64,000 nt of DNA from Zobellia galactanivorans (GCF_000973105.1 NC_015844.1:1546501-1610500); one strand, 5' to 3'; counted from the stretch's first letter, positions 8,342 to 18,120 are shown. Numbers and translations are program-made. Notes: generated by a model not told the origin, from the letters alone.

Positions 8342-8358
8342 CCAAAGTATTTTCAATT

Positions 8359-9336
8359 ATGGACGGTAAGCAAATCTTCAATATCGAATCAAAAGGTGAA
8401 TTTGATGTACAGGCCCTCAAAGTCTTTAGGCATCAATATGACCAAAATGAGGTGTATCGTGAATTTTGTTCGTATTTGGGAAAATCTACCGAGAACGTCG
8501 GGGATATAAGCGAAATTCCCTTCCTCCCCATTTCCTTCTTTAAATCGAAGGAAATCATTTCCGGGAAAAAACACCCGGAAGCCATTTTTACAAGTAGTGG
8601 TACCACCGGAAGCCAGACCAGCACGCATATTGTAAACCGCATCGCCCTTTACGAGCAGAGTTTCCGAAAAGCTTTTAGCCTGTTTTATGGAAACATAGAA
8701 GACTATTGCGTATTGGCCCTACTACCTTCTTATCTCGAACGAGAGGGATCTTCGCTCATCTACATGGTAGACGACATGATCCAAAAGAGCAAACACCCCG
8801 ACAGCGGCTTCTACCTTCACGACCTTGATGGTCTTCGAGAAAAATTGATCGCCCTAGATGCCAGCGGGCAGAAAGTTCTATTGATAGGAGTGTCTTTTGC
8901 CCTTCTCGATATGACAGAGAGCCACTCGCTTCGGCTAAACCATACCATTGTTATGGAAACTGGAGGGATGAAAGGGCGCAGAAAAGAATTGATCCGCGAA
9001 GAATTGCACCACATCCTAAAAAAAGGATTCGGTGTTCAGTCCATACATTCCGAATACGGAATGACCGAACTACTGTCACAGGGCTACTCTAAGGGAAACG
9101 GTATTTTTGAGACCCCACCTTGGATGAAAATACTAATACGCGATACTGAGGATCCATTGACCTATCAAGGCCATCAAAAAACGGGAGGCATAAATGTCAT
9201 CGATTTGGCCAATATAGATTCTTGCGCCTTTATCGCAACGCAAGACCTAGGCAAAACCTATACAAACGGTAGCTTTGAGGTGCTCGGTAGGTTTGATCAT
9301 TCCGATGTAAGGGGATGCAATCTAATGGTGCTTTAA
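8359..9336 (+). CDS. LuxE-like acyl-protein synthetase / acyltransferase
   Basis: A 325-residue soluble protein of the LuxE (acyl-protein synthetase) family, related to ANL adenylating enzymes. The P-loop-like SSGTTG motif is at residues 79-84, ALLPSYLEREGSSLIYM is near 115-131, and SEYGMTELLSQ, where the acyl-adenylate would be held, is in the second half. There is no lux operon here: the gene stands alone between an FKBP gene and a convergent lipoprotein. In flavobacteria such genes are generally of unknown role; activation of an acyl or aryl acid as AMP ester is the family expectation. Stop overlaps the convergent neighbour by 4 bases. Confidence 0.8.
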   Translation: MDGKQIFNIESKGEFDVQALKVFRHQYDQNEVYREFCSYLGKSTENVGDISEIPFLPISFFKSKEIISGKKHPEAIFTSSGTTGSQTSTHIVNRIALYEQSFRKAFSLFYGNIEDYCVLALLPSYLEREGSSLIYMVDDMIQKSKHPDSGFYLHDLDGLREKLIALDASGQKVLLIGVSFALLDMTESHSLRLNHTIVMETGGMKGRRKELIREELHHILKKGFGVQSIHSEYGMTELLSQGYSKGNGIFETPPWMKILIRDTEDPLTYQGHQKTGGINVIDLANIDSCAFIATQDLGKTYTNGSFEVLGRFDHSDVRGCNLMVL

Positions 9337-9863
9337 AGCCCCAGGATCTTGGCATCTACAAAGAAAGTAGAATTCACGTCAATTTCATGATCCGTACTGA
9401 TCAATTCATCCGTCACCGTTTTTAAACGAAGGTTGAACTTGTCTTTTTTAATATATTCTTTTAAGTCTACATCAAGTACATCTACATCTAAAACATCGCC
9501 TACATTTTCATCGACAACCTCTTTTGAAGCTATTTTAATCTCATCAAGGCCCTCTGCTGAAATATAAACGACCAAGGACTCAAGAAAACTAAAATCACTA
9601 TCGTCAGGTGATGTGATTACCAGCTGTAACCGGGTCAGTTTAATTTCCTCGATAAGGTCTTTACGGGTATCGTTTACCTCAAACTGCGAATCTGAATTGG
9701 TTTCCATGTCCGGTGTGAACATGTCGAACGGAAGGTCTACACCCGCCGTAGAAGGAATGGTTACCTGACTTTTATATTCTAGATCGAACTTGGTGAGTTC
9801 ATCTAACTTATCACAAGAAACGAGCGTTACAAAAACGGCGAGAACCAATATAAAAATACGCAT
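9333..9863 (-). CDS. Lipoprotein of unknown function
   Basis: 176 residues from ATG 9863; a TTG one codon upstream is not needed. The signal peptide has the lipobox VTLVSC with the Cys at about 17. The mature part is acidic and strand-rich, with repeats of DVDVLDVDL near the C-terminal third. No family is recognised. It is convergent with the LuxE-like gene and downstream of tyrS on the same strand with an 80-base gap. Confidence 0.75.
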   Translation of the reverse strand: MRIFILVLAVFVTLVSCDKLDELTKFDLEYKSQVTIPSTAGVDLPFDMFTPDMETNSDSQFEVNDTRKDLIEEIKLTRLQLVITSPDDSDFSFLESLVVYISAEGLDEIKIASKEVVDENVGDVLDVDVLDVDLKEYIKKDKFNLRLKTVTDELISTDHEIDVNSTFFVDAKILGL

Positions 9864-9948
9864 CAAATAAAGGGTTTAAAAACGTTACTGTTCGATAACG
9901 CCTTTAAACCCCTTTTATTCTAATTATCCGGCAATTAACATCGCCCGA

Positions 9949-11244
9949 TCAGTTCACTACCAAAACAAAATAGTTCTTTTTGCCTCGTTGCAAGAGTACA
10001 AATTTGCCATTGATCAGATCGTTTTCGCCAATCTGGTAATCGGCCTTTACTTTTTCCTTGTTTACGGAAATGGAATTCTGTTTCAGCTCCCTACGGGCTT
10101 CACTGTTGGAAGTCAAGAATCCGGTCTTATCGGCCAAAGCCCCGATCATATCCAATCCGGGAGTGAGCTCAGACTTCGAAATTTCAGCCTGTGGCACACC
10201 GTCAAAAACATCTAAAAAAGTCTTTTCGTCCAAGTTTTTAAGGTCTTCCGAAGTCGACTTTCCAAAAAGGATATTACTTGCTTTTTGGGCATTCCCCAAA
10301 TCTTCCTGTGAATGCACCATTACGGTAATCTCTTCTGCCAAGCGCTTCTGCAAGACCCTCATATGTGGGGCTTCTTGATGCTCCTTTATCAATGCCTCTA
10401 TTTCGTCCTTACTCAGAAAAGTAAATATTTTGATGTATTTCTCGGCATCGACATCTGAGGTATTCAACCAATATTGATAAAACTTATAGGGGGAGGTCCG
10501 CTCCGCATCCAACCAAATATTACCGCCTTCGGTCTTACCGAACTTGGTTCCATCGGCCTTGGTAATCAACGGACAGGTCAAGGCATAGCCTTTTCCATTT
10601 CCTATTCTTCGGATCAGCTCAGTACCTGTAGTAATGTTTCCCCACTGATCACTACCTCCCATTTGCAAGGTGCAATTATAATTTTGATAGAGGTATAGAA
10701 AATCGTAGCCCTGTACCATCTGATAAGTGAACTCGGTAAAGGACATTCCTTCTTTAGATTCGGCCGAAAGTCGTTTTTTTACGGAATCCTTGGCCATCAT
10801 ATAGTTTACGGTAATGTGTTTTCCAACATCCCTGATAAAATCCAAGAAGGTAAAGTCTTTCATCCAGTCGTAATTATTGACCAAAATGGCGGCATTCTCG
10901 GCATCGCCATCAAAATCTAAAAATCGCGACAACTGCCCTTTTATGGCTTCTTGATTATGCCGAAGGGTAGCTTCATCCAACAGATTACGCTCTGCCGATT
11001 TTCCGGAAGGATCCCCGATCATGCCCGTGGCACCGCCAATAAGGGCATAAGGCTTATGGCCGGCCAACTGAAAATGGCGGAGCATCATCACCCCTACCAA
11101 ATGACCGATGTGCAATGAATCTGCGGTCGGGTCTATACCTACATAGGCCGATTGCATTTCATTCATCAGGTGTTCTTCCGTTCCGGGCATCGCATCGTGC
11201 AACATGCCTCTCCATTTTAATTCTTCTACAAAGTTTGAAGTCAT
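9949..11244 (-). CDS. tyrS: Tyrosyl-tRNA synthetase
   Basis: A 431-residue class I aminoacyl-tRNA synthetase, usual length for TyrS. The HIGH motif is intact at residues 45-48 ([11 protein letters not shown]), GGSDQWGN is the tyrosine pocket, and KFGKTEGG is the KMSKS-equivalent loop. The C-terminal part carries the S4 RNA-binding domain. It has its own promoter and is divergent from the SDR gene. Confidence 0.97.
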   Translation of the reverse strand: MTSNFVEELKWRGMLHDAMPGTEEHLMNEMQSAYVGIDPTADSLHIGHLVGVMMLRHFQLAGHKPYALIGGATGMIGDPSGKSAERNLLDEATLRHNQEAIKGQLSRFLDFDGDAENAAILVNNYDWMKDFTFLDFIRDVGKHITVNYMMAKDSVKKRLSAESKEGMSFTEFTYQMVQGYDFLYLYQNYNCTLQMGGSDQWGNITTGTELIRRIGNGKGYALTCPLITKADGTKFGKTEGGNIWLDAERTSPYKFYQYWLNTSDVDAEKYIKIFTFLSKDEIEALIKEHQEAPHMRVLQKRLAEEITVMVHSQEDLGNAQKASNILFGKSTSEDLKNLDEKTFLDVFDGVPQAEISKSELTPGLDMIGALADKTGFLTSNSEARRELKQNSISVNKEKVKADYQIGENDLINGKFVLLQRGKKNYFVLVVN

Positions 11245-11271
11245 GTTCGTTCTGTTCTGAAAATTGAGCTA

Positions 11272-11298
11272 CAAATATAAAAGTAAATCATCGCCCAA
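11272..11298 (-). promoter_or_regulatory. Promoter of tyrS
   Basis: On the minus strand TTG (11298-11296), 16 bases, then TATATTTG (11279-11272), 27 bases before the tyrS ATG. No T-box leader is seen. Confidence 0.6.
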
Positions 11299-11336
11299 CC
11301 CCCGAATAATAGCGGAAATTATTCCCGGCGATTTGC

Positions 11337-11344
11337 TAACTTTG
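11337..11344 (+). promoter_or_regulatory. -7 box placed 4 bases from the start codon
   Basis: TAACTTTG is a perfect TAnnTTTG ending only 4 bases before ATG 11349. If used, transcription would begin at or next to the A of the ATG, a leaderless message. Confidence 0.45.
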
Positions 11345-11348
11345 AGGC

Positions 11349-12356
11349 ATGGTATTGGTAACGGGCGGAACGGGGTTAGTAGGCTCACATCTTTTATTGA
11401 AATTGGTGCAGAACGGTGATTCCGTTCGAGCCATATATAGGAAAGGCAGTAATCTTGAGCGCGTAGCCAAGGTCTTTGGCTATTATACCGACGATGCCCA
11501 AGCCCTTTTCAATAAAATAGAATGGGTCGAGGCCGATATTACCGACATTCCCGCCCTTGAAAGCGCCTTTGACCAGGTCAGCCAAGTCTACCATACCGCT
11601 GCCCTTATTTCCTTCGACCCTAAAAAATTCGACATCCTCGAAAAAATAAATACCGAGGGCACGGCCAATGTGGTCAACCTCTGTATTGCCCACAAAATCA
11701 AAAAACTGTGCTACACCAGTACGATCGGGGCTATCGGCAAAAGCATGGGCAATGCCATGGCCAACGAAGAAAACCCGTGGACATCAAGAGAGGCCAATGT
11801 ATACGGACTCACAAAACAGGCTGCGGAAATGGAGGTTTGGCGCGGCTCACAGGAAGGACTATCGGTAGTAATGGTAAATCCGGGGGTAATTATCGGCCCG
11901 GGCTTTTGGAACAGTGGCAGTGGCGACCTTTTTACCGTCGCCCAAAAAGGATATCGTTTTTACCCCCCTGGGGGAACCGGCTTTATAACCGTTTACGATG
12001 TAGTTAAAATGATGGTGGCGTTAATGGGTTCCGAAATCAGCAATGAACGCTATATTGCCGTGGCCGAGAACCTGACGTTTAAAGAAATCCTTACAAAGAT
12101 TACATCTGAACTGGGTATCAAGCCCCCCACTACCCCATTAAAATATTGGCAACTTGAAGTCGGAAGGTGGTTCGACTGGCTTAAAAACCTCTTCCTTCAA
12201 AATGGGCGCCGGATTACAAAAAACTCCATCCGCTCCTTAAAAAATAGGGAAATATACGACAACCAAAAAATCAAGACCGACCTTGGTTTTGAGTTCGAAG
12301 CCCTAGACGAAGCTATATCGTTTTGCTGTAAGCGGTTTACCGAAGAGTGTCTTTAG
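11349..12356 (+). CDS. NAD-dependent epimerase/dehydratase (extended SDR)
   Basis: A 335-residue Rossmann-fold oxidoreductase. The nucleotide-binding motif VTGGTGLVGSHLL starts at residue 3, and the catalytic YGLTK (YxxxK) lies at about 156-160 with the preceding TSTIGAIG Ser/Thr. The overall form resembles dihydroflavonol-4-reductase-like or sugar/sterol SDRs. The substrate cannot be told. The very short N-terminus before the glycine motif makes ATG 11349 the only sensible start. 3' end overlaps the convergent DUF4296 gene by 20 bases. Confidence 0.88.
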   Translation: MVLVTGGTGLVGSHLLLKLVQNGDSVRAIYRKGSNLERVAKVFGYYTDDAQALFNKIEWVEADITDIPALESAFDQVSQVYHTAALISFDPKKFDILEKINTEGTANVVNLCIAHKIKKLCYTSTIGAIGKSMGNAMANEENPWTSREANVYGLTKQAAEMEVWRGSQEGLSVVMVNPGVIIGPGFWNSGSGDLFTVAQKGYRFYPPGGTGFITVYDVVKMMVALMGSEISNERYIAVAENLTFKEILTKITSELGIKPPTTPLKYWQLEVGRWFDWLKNLFLQNGRRITKNSIRSLKNREIYDNQKIKTDLGFEFEALDEAISFCCKRFTEECL

Positions 12357-12759
12357 CCTTTTTGGCCTTTGCTTTTTCCCTTTCGAGTTTTTCCTTGGCC
12401 ACCCGAATACTGTCGTTCAGTTTTTTTTGCTCTTCCAGTTCCTTGCTTTTTTTCTCAAGGTTGGTCTCTACCTTTTTATAGATTTTTTCGTACTCTACGG
12501 GAAGTGAAGCGTAGTAACGGTCGCTTTCCACGAATTGCAGACTGTCAATGTCGTATTTTTTAAAGATATAGTCCATGGGCTCAATGCCGTTTTCCCTAAG
12601 CACTTCCAAATTGGTCGTCTTGGCGGCATTGACAATAGCCAGGTCTTGGAGTATCTCAACCATTTTTTCTTGAGGAATGAGGTTTTCCGGCTTCTCTAAA
12701 AGTGTTTCGTTGCACGAGACCAAAACCAAAAACATCAAGGCTATCGTTAAAAATCTCAT
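12337..12759 (-). CDS. DUF4296 lipoprotein
   Basis: 140 residues. Lipobox LVLVSC with Cys16, then the DUF4296 signature (LIPQEKMVEILQDLAIVNAA, YIFKKYDIDSLQF, SDRYYASLPVEYEKIY), ending in a highly charged Lys/Glu coiled-coil tail of about 45 residues. Last gene of the glycosyltransferase-pyrC operon, 1 base after pyrC. This order is common in flavobacteria. Function unknown. Confidence 0.88.
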   Translation of the reverse strand: MRFLTIALMFLVLVSCNETLLEKPENLIPQEKMVEILQDLAIVNAAKTTNLEVLRENGIEPMDYIFKKYDIDSLQFVESDRYYASLPVEYEKIYKKVETNLEKKSKELEEQKKLNDSIRVAKEKLEREKAKAKKAKDTLR

Positions 12760-12760
12760 A

Positions 12761-14095
12761 TTATCTATTGAAGGTTAGTCGCTTTGCCCTGCGTTCGGCA
12801 GAGAAATTTCCATTTTCATAGGCCAAATGACCGTTTACAAAGGTATGCGTAACGGTCGACTTAAACGTAGTGCCTTCAAAAGGCGACCATTTACACTTGT
12901 AAGCGATGTTCTCCTTGGTCACTTGATAAGGCGCATTTAGATCCACCACTACCAAATCGGCAAAATACCCTTCCCTGATAAAACCTCGTTTCTCAATCTG
13001 AAAAAGTATGGCCGGGTTATGACTCATTTTCTGTACTACCTTTTCCAGTGAAATCACCTTTTCCCGAACCTTTTCCAACAGGGCGGGAAGCGCATGTTGC
13101 ACCAAGGGACCGCCCGAAGGGGCTTTGGTATATACATTATCTTTTTCGCCCAACAAATGTGGGGCGTGGTCAGTAGCGATCACATCTATACGGTCGTCCA
13201 GCAAGGCCTTCCACAAGCGGTCTCTATCCTCTGCGGCCTTTACGGCCGGATTCCACTTGATCAAGGTGCCCTTGGTGTCATAATCCTCCTCGGAAAACCA
13301 AAGGTGGTGCACACATACTTCGGCCGTTATCTTTTTCTGCTCTAGCGGGATATCGTTTCTAAAAAGATCCGTTTCCTTTCCGGTAGACAAATGAAATACA
13401 TGCAGTCTCGTCCCGGTTTTTTCGGCCAGTGCTATGGCTTTCGAAGACGAAAGGTAGCACGCTTCGACACTACGGATCTTAGGATGGTATTTTACGGGAA
13501 TGTCATCTCCGTACTTCGCCTTATACTCGGCGAGGTTTCTTTTTATAGTCCCCTCATCTTCGCAATGGGCGGAAATCACCATTTCGGTGTTCTTGAAAAT
13601 CTTCTCTATAACCTCCTCGTCATCGACCAGCATATTACCTGTTGAAGACCCCAAAAAGAGTTTCACTCCCGAGCAGGCATTTTTATCCAATCGCTTTAAC
13701 TCTTCCAGGTTGTCATTGGTACCCCCAAAAAGAAAAGAATAATTGGCAAAGCTAGACCGGGCGCCCATTTCAAATTTCTCTTCGAGCTTTTCAATGGTTG
13801 TCGTCTGAGGTGTGGTATTGGGCTGTTCCATATAAGTGGTAATCCCTCCGGCTACCGCCGCCCTACTTTCTGAGGCAATGTCGCCCTTATGGGTGAGGCC
13901 CGGCTCCCTAAAATGCACCTGGTCGTCGATTACCCCCGGCAAAAGGTACCTGCCCTGAACATCGATTACTTCGGCAGTATCATCTGAGATATTGGCGGCT
14001 ATCTTCTCTATCAAGTCGCCCTTTATCAAAAGGTCTCCTTCAAAAATCGAGTTTTCGTTTACGATTCTGGCATTCTTTATCAACATTTTTCCCAT
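12761..14095 (-). CDS. pyrC: Dihydroorotase, class I
   Basis: A 444-residue amidohydrolase that cyclises carbamoyl-aspartate to dihydroorotate in pyrimidine synthesis. Metal-site segments are DDQVHFREPG (57-66), SAHCED, HVFHLSTG and IATDHAPH; substrate-binding GGPLVQHALPA is present. The first metal-binding motif reads D-Q-V-H where the family usually has D-x-H-x-H, so the first His is Gln (Q59). To my memory this is shared by other flavobacterial dihydroorotases. It is 1 base downstream of the glycosyltransferase and 1 base upstream of the DUF4296 gene. Confidence 0.92.
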   Translation of the reverse strand: MGKMLIKNARIVNENSIFEGDLLIKGDLIEKIAANISDDTAEVIDVQGRYLLPGVIDDQVHFREPGLTHKGDIASESRAAVAGGITTYMEQPNTTPQTTTIEKLEEKFEMGARSSFANYSFLFGGTNDNLEELKRLDKNACSGVKLFLGSSTGNMLVDDEEVIEKIFKNTEMVISAHCEDEGTIKRNLAEYKAKYGDDIPVKYHPKIRSVEACYLSSSKAIALAEKTGTRLHVFHLSTGKETDLFRNDIPLEQKKITAEVCVHHLWFSEEDYDTKGTLIKWNPAVKAAEDRDRLWKALLDDRIDVIATDHAPHLLGEKDNVYTKAPSGGPLVQHALPALLEKVREKVISLEKVVQKMSHNPAILFQIEKRGFIREGYFADLVVVDLNAPYQVTKENIAYKCKWSPFEGTTFKSTVTHTFVNGHLAYENGNFSAERRAKRLTFNR

Positions 14096-14096
14096 A

Positions 14097-14825
14097 CTAA
14101 AACCTAGATTTTTGAAACATGCTCCGTATTTTCATCATAAAAACGCCAAAGATGGCCTCTTTTATTATAGATCCCGACATTTTCGATTTTCCCCTGACCC
14201 TATCCCTAAAAATAATGGAAACCTCTTCTATCTTATAATTCTTTAGATAGGCCCTGAATTTCATTTCTATCTGAAAAGCATAACCTACAAAGCGAACGGA
14301 ATCTAAATTGATATTTTCTAAGACATGACGCCTATAGACCACAAAACCAGCCGTCGGATCGTGAACGCGCATTCCGGTAATCATCTTCACATAAAACGAG
14401 GCCCCATACGACAGCAAGACACGTTGAAGCGGCCAATCGACCACGTTCACCCCTTTTTTATATCGGGAACCTACCACCACATCGGCTCCATTGGCACAAG
14501 CCCTGTACAACCTTAACAGGTCTTCGGGATTGTGTGAAAAATCGGCATCCATCTCAAAAATATAATCGTACTTCCTTTCAATGGCCCATTTGAACCCATG
14601 AATGTAGGCCGTACCCAAACCCGATTTCTCTTTACGTACTTCCAGGAAGAGTTGTTCCGGAAATTCTTGCTGCAACTCCTCTACCTTTGCAGATGTCCCA
14701 TCGGGAGAGTTGTCATCAACTATCAAAACATGAAATTTCTTATTGAGGACAAAGACAGCTCGAATTATAGCTTCTATATTCTCTATCTCATTGTAGGTGG
14801 GGATTATAACTAGACTATCTGACAC
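14097..14825 (-). CDS. Polyprenol-phosphate mannosyltransferase-like GT2 glycosyltransferase
   Basis: A 242-residue family 2 glycosyltransferase of the dolichol-phosphate mannose synthase type, without C-terminal membrane anchors. Motifs are IIPTYNEIENIE (8-19), VDDNSPDGT (36-44) and the metal-binding DAD at 93-95 followed by SHNPEDLLRL. It starts at GTG 14825; no in-frame ATG is near, and a TATTTTTG -7 box lies at 14852-14845. First gene of the operon with pyrC and DUF4296. It may supply the polyprenyl-phosphate sugar used by the divergent GT39 gene. Confidence 0.9.
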   Translation of the reverse strand: MSDSLVIIPTYNEIENIEAIIRAVFVLNKKFHVLIVDDNSPDGTSAKVEELQQEFPEQLFLEVRKEKSGLGTAYIHGFKWAIERKYDYIFEMDADFSHNPEDLLRLYRACANGADVVVGSRYKKGVNVVDWPLQRVLLSYGASFYVKMITGMRVHDPTAGFVVYRRHVLENINLDSVRFVGYAFQIEMKFRAYLKNYKIEEVSIIFRDRVRGKSKMSGSIIKEAIFGVFMMKIRSMFQKSRF

Positions 14826-14907
14826 GGATACGATTGAGTTTTGACAAAAATAGCATTTTAAAAGTCACCGAAAAATGACAACTATCGAATTGTGATATTT
14901 TTAAAGG

Positions 14908-14936
14908 TTGGCTATCTATCAGAATTTGTAATTTTG
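14908..14936 (+). promoter_or_regulatory. Promoter of the GT39 gene (decides its start)
   Basis: TTG (14908-14910), 18 bases, TAATTTTG (14929-14936): both elements match the Bacteroidetes consensus. Transcription would start near 14942, which rules out the in-frame GTG at 14892 and supports ATG 14988. Confidence 0.65.
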
Positions 14937-14987
14937 AGCGTTGTTAATGGTGACAGGCCAAGCCTAAACCCGAGATCCCGACCAAGA

Positions 14988-16655
14988 ATGAAGTCTAAAC
15001 TACCCCGATTATTTTTAATTATACTAGGAATTGGTTTTCTGATCAACCTGCTTCAGTCGTATTTTACACCGCTCATTTTTGATGAGGCCTATTATTGGCA
15101 TTTTGCAAAAAAGATGTCTTGGGGCTATTTTGACCACCCGCCCCTAGTGGCCCTGCTCATTAAGATCAGCAGCTTTTTCTTTGATGGCGAGCTTGGGGTT
15201 CGTTTTATGAGCTGTGTACTGTCTACCGCCACATTGCTGATTTTGTGGAACACCATAGACCACCCGAAAAAAAACCAATATGTAGTGCATTATTTTGTAC
15301 TCGCCTACTCGATGACGCTCTTGAACGCCTATGGTTTTTTTACACTGCCCGACACCCCATTGTTGTTCTTTACGGCACTCTTGCTCTTCCTCTATAAAAA
15401 ATTCCTGGAAAAGCCCAGATTATTATGGGGCATTGCTATGGGCATCGCCATGGCAGGCTTGATGTACAGTAAATACCACGCCGCCCTGGTCATCATCTTC
15501 ATTCTGTTGTCTAACCTAAAACTGGTCTTCAACAAATATGCATGGCTCTCGGTATTCATTGCGCTGTTATGTTACACCCCCCATTTCATCTGGCTTTACG
15601 AAAACGAGTTCGTTACCATAAACTACCATCTTTTCGACCGCCCCAACGACCCCTATAATTTTAATAAATACACCCTCGGCTATTTTGTAAACTTATTGGC
15701 GCTCTTCGGCCTCACCTTTCCATGGGTGTATTGGGCCCTTTTTAAGACCAAGGCCAACGATAAATTTACAAGGGCCTTATTATTTCTCGTTTACGGGGTA
15801 CTTATTTTCTTCTTTATCTCAAGCTTTAACCGAAGAATACAGACCCAATGGATCATTGTCATATCCATTCCGCTTGTCATAATCGTATTCCGTTTTATGA
15901 TGGAAAATGAGGTGGCGAAAAAATGGATCTATAGAATGGGGCTGACAAACATCGCCCTGATCTTATACCTCAGGGTAGGACTGGTATACGAACCCATGTC
16001 GCCCATTTATTATGAAACCCATGGGAACATAGCCTTGGCCGAAGATGTACGGGCAGCCGTAGGCGACATGCCCTTGGTCTTTGAGAACTCTTATAGAAAA
16101 GCCCCTATGTTCGCCTTTTATTCCGGCAACACTACCTACTCGCTCAACAACGAAAGCTATCGCCGAAACCAATATTCCATAGACGATTCCGAATCGAAGG
16201 TGCAGCACCAAAAAGTACTTTACCTTTCTGGCCGTGCCTCGAATGCCGACCTTACTTTCACAAAAAGTAACGGCAGTAAAATCTACGGCAGATACATCGA
16301 CAACTTTGAATCGTTCAGAAAGCTAAAAACCTTGCTCGATGGACCTATCGATTTCAACCTTGAAAAAGAACAGACCTTTCAACTGTACAATCCCTACGAT
16401 TTTGAAATCGACCTGAGCAAATTGCGCTTTAATGTAGCGTATATGACCGATTTCAAGATCGTCATTGACCGCCTGCCCATTAGCCCAAAACCCAATGACC
16501 CGAACATAACGAGCATTGGGGCGAAGGATACGATCACCTACACCTTTAAATTTCCAGAGCCCAAAAAATTAAAAGACCCAAAATACGTTAGAATAGGTAT
16601 TATGGAGAACGGCATGAATTACGGCATCAACGGAAAAAACACCAAAATCAAATAA
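14988..16655 (+). CDS. Family 39 (ArnT/PMT-like) membrane glycosyltransferase
   Basis: 555 residues from ATG 14988. An N-terminal transmembrane segment is followed by FDEAYYWHFAKKMSWGYFDHPP, whose acidic residue early after TM1 and DHPP motif mark GT39 enzymes that transfer a sugar from a polyprenyl-phosphate donor. About nine to ten more membrane segments follow to about residue 330, then a C-terminal soluble domain of about 210 residues. Divergent from the GT2 gene, which could make its donor. The acceptor (lipid, protein or glycan) is unknown. The next gene starts at the base after its stop. Confidence 0.88.
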   Translation: MKSKLPRLFLIILGIGFLINLLQSYFTPLIFDEAYYWHFAKKMSWGYFDHPPLVALLIKISSFFFDGELGVRFMSCVLSTATLLILWNTIDHPKKNQYVVHYFVLAYSMTLLNAYGFFTLPDTPLLFFTALLLFLYKKFLEKPRLLWGIAMGIAMAGLMYSKYHAALVIIFILLSNLKLVFNKYAWLSVFIALLCYTPHFIWLYENEFVTINYHLFDRPNDPYNFNKYTLGYFVNLLALFGLTFPWVYWALFKTKANDKFTRALLFLVYGVLIFFFISSFNRRIQTQWIIVISIPLVIIVFRFMMENEVAKKWIYRMGLTNIALILYLRVGLVYEPMSPIYYETHGNIALAEDVRAAVGDMPLVFENSYRKAPMFAFYSGNTTYSLNNESYRRNQYSIDDSESKVQHQKVLYLSGRASNADLTFTKSNGSKIYGRYIDNFESFRKLKTLLDGPIDFNLEKEQTFQLYNPYDFEIDLSKLRFNVAYMTDFKIVIDRLPISPKPNDPNITSIGAKDTITYTFKFPEPKKLKDPKYVRIGIMENGMNYGINGKNTKIK

Positions 16656-17312
16656 ATGGAACCGATACTACGCACCGCGGGAACAGCCGACTGGATTACG
16701 ATAATACTTATCGGCAGTATCTTATTCTTGGTCTTGGCAAAGCGCCTGTTCTATAGTCGGTTCTTGAATTTTATTATACTGCCCTTCAACAACAAGTACA
16801 TTTTCATGTATGGCAAAAAAGAAAAACTGATGAACTGGTTTCATATCTTTTTTACCATTTTTCAGGTCATCAACTTTGCCTTGTTCATTTTCTTGGCTAG
16901 ACAGGTTTTAAGGGAAAGCACCGAAGACATTTACCCGTTTATATATCCTATTATTTTAGCGTGTCTTTTTGGGTTTATTGTCGTAAAAATTATCTTACAG
17001 CTAGGTAACGGCTTCATTTTTGGCTCCATAAAGACCATAGGTGAACTTATTTTTAAAAAATTATCATACCTAAATTATAGTGGTATTATCATGTTTTTGG
17101 CCAACGTTATATTGGCCTACGTTGCGCAGGGCTCGAAAACCGTGGTGTATATCGCCATATTGTTGGTCCTCTTAATCAATGTAATCGGGTGGGTTACAGT
17201 ATTAAGGAATCATCAAAAATTCATCACCAACTACTTTTTCTATTTTATTTTGTACCTTTGCGCTCTCGAAATTTCCCCATTTGTTATCATTGGCAGTTAT
17301 CTTAAACAATAG
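16656..17312 (+). CDS. DUF4271 membrane protein
   Basis: 218 residues with about six transmembrane segments and little soluble sequence; the ending YFILYLCALEISPFVIIGSYLKQ is typical of DUF4271. The ATG directly abuts the stop of the GT39 gene, and hemD follows after 6 bases, so the three are probably co-transcribed. A DUF4271-hemD pair is common in flavobacteria, but the role is not known. Confidence 0.85.
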   Translation: MEPILRTAGTADWITIILIGSILFLVLAKRLFYSRFLNFIILPFNNKYIFMYGKKEKLMNWFHIFFTIFQVINFALFIFLARQVLRESTEDIYPFIYPIILACLFGFIVVKIILQLGNGFIFGSIKTIGELIFKKLSYLNYSGIIMFLANVILAYVAQGSKTVVYIAILLVLLINVIGWVTVLRNHQKFITNYFFYFILYLCALEISPFVIIGSYLKQ

Positions 17313-17318
17313 GTTTAT

Positions 17319-18065
17319 ATGAAAGTAAAAACGATTTTGGTCTCGCAACCAGAACCGAAGATGGAAAACTCACCGTATTCGAAACTGATTGACAAGGAAA
17401 AAGTCAAAGTAGACTTTAGGCCTTTTATTCATGTTGAGGGTGTGGATGCTAAAGATGTGCGCCAGCAAAAAATAGATTTGAAAAACTATACGGCTATCAT
17501 CTTGACCAGCCGCAACGCCGTTGACCATTTCTTCCGCATTGCCGAAGAAATGCGCTTTAAGGTACCCGACTCCATGAAGTATTTTTGCCAGTCGGAAGCC
17601 GTAGCGTACTATTTACAAAAATATGTAGTATACCGGAAGCGTAAAATCTATGTCGGCAAGCGAAATTTTGCCGATTTGGTTCCTTTGTTCAAAAAGTACA
17701 AAGGCGAAAAATTCCTTTTACCTTCATCTGATGCCCTCAAACCCATCATTCCAGAAATTTTGGACGGATTGGACATTGAATGGAAGCGTGGTATTTTTTA
17801 CAAGACCGTGATAAGCGACTTATCGGACCTTCGCGATGTATACTATGATATCTTGGTATTCTTTAGCCCTTCGGGTATTGAATCCTTGCTACAGAATTTT
17901 CCGGATTTTGAGCAAAACGATACGCGCATTGCCGTATTCGGCAACTCGACCATAGATGCCGCTACCCAAGCCGGCCTACGCATAGACATCAAGGCTCCAA
18001 CGCCTGAAACACCGTCTATGACCATGGCACTTCAAAAGTACATTACTACGGTAAACAAGAAATAA
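17319..18065 (+). CDS. hemD: Uroporphyrinogen-III synthase
   Basis: A 248-residue cytoplasmic enzyme that closes hydroxymethylbilane to uroporphyrinogen III in haem synthesis. It shows the two-domain HemD pattern: VDFRPFIHVEGVD, ILTSRNAVDHFF (about 66-77), FFSPSGIESLLQNF (about 185-198), VFGNSTIDAATQAGL and the C-terminal APTPETPSMTMAL. HemD is poorly conserved, but these three stretches are the usual landmarks. Last gene of the GT39-DUF4271-hemD run; a strong hairpin follows. Confidence 0.9.
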   Translation: MKVKTILVSQPEPKMENSPYSKLIDKEKVKVDFRPFIHVEGVDAKDVRQQKIDLKNYTAIILTSRNAVDHFFRIAEEMRFKVPDSMKYFCQSEAVAYYLQKYVVYRKRKIYVGKRNFADLVPLFKKYKGEKFLLPSSDALKPIIPEILDGLDIEWKRGIFYKTVISDLSDLRDVYYDILVFFSPSGIESLLQNFPDFEQNDTRIAVFGNSTIDAATQAGLRIDIKAPTPETPSMTMALQKYITTVNKK

Positions 18066-18090
18066 GACTTCTTGATTCAAAAACATATAA

Positions 18091-18120
18091 AAAACCCCCT
18101 GTTCAAGAACAGAGGGTTTT
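18091..18120. terminator. Bidirectional terminator between hemD and pckA
   Basis: Stem AAAACCC-C-CTGTT / AACAG-A-GGGTTTT with one C.A mismatch, loop CAAG. A-tract on one side and T-tract on the other suit both convergent genes. Confidence 0.8.

Noticed and set aside
14892-14987. Longer N-terminus of the GT39 gene starting at GTG 14892
   Set aside because: It overlaps a clear promoter (14908-14936); the message would start after it. The shorter protein begins directly at the conserved TM1.
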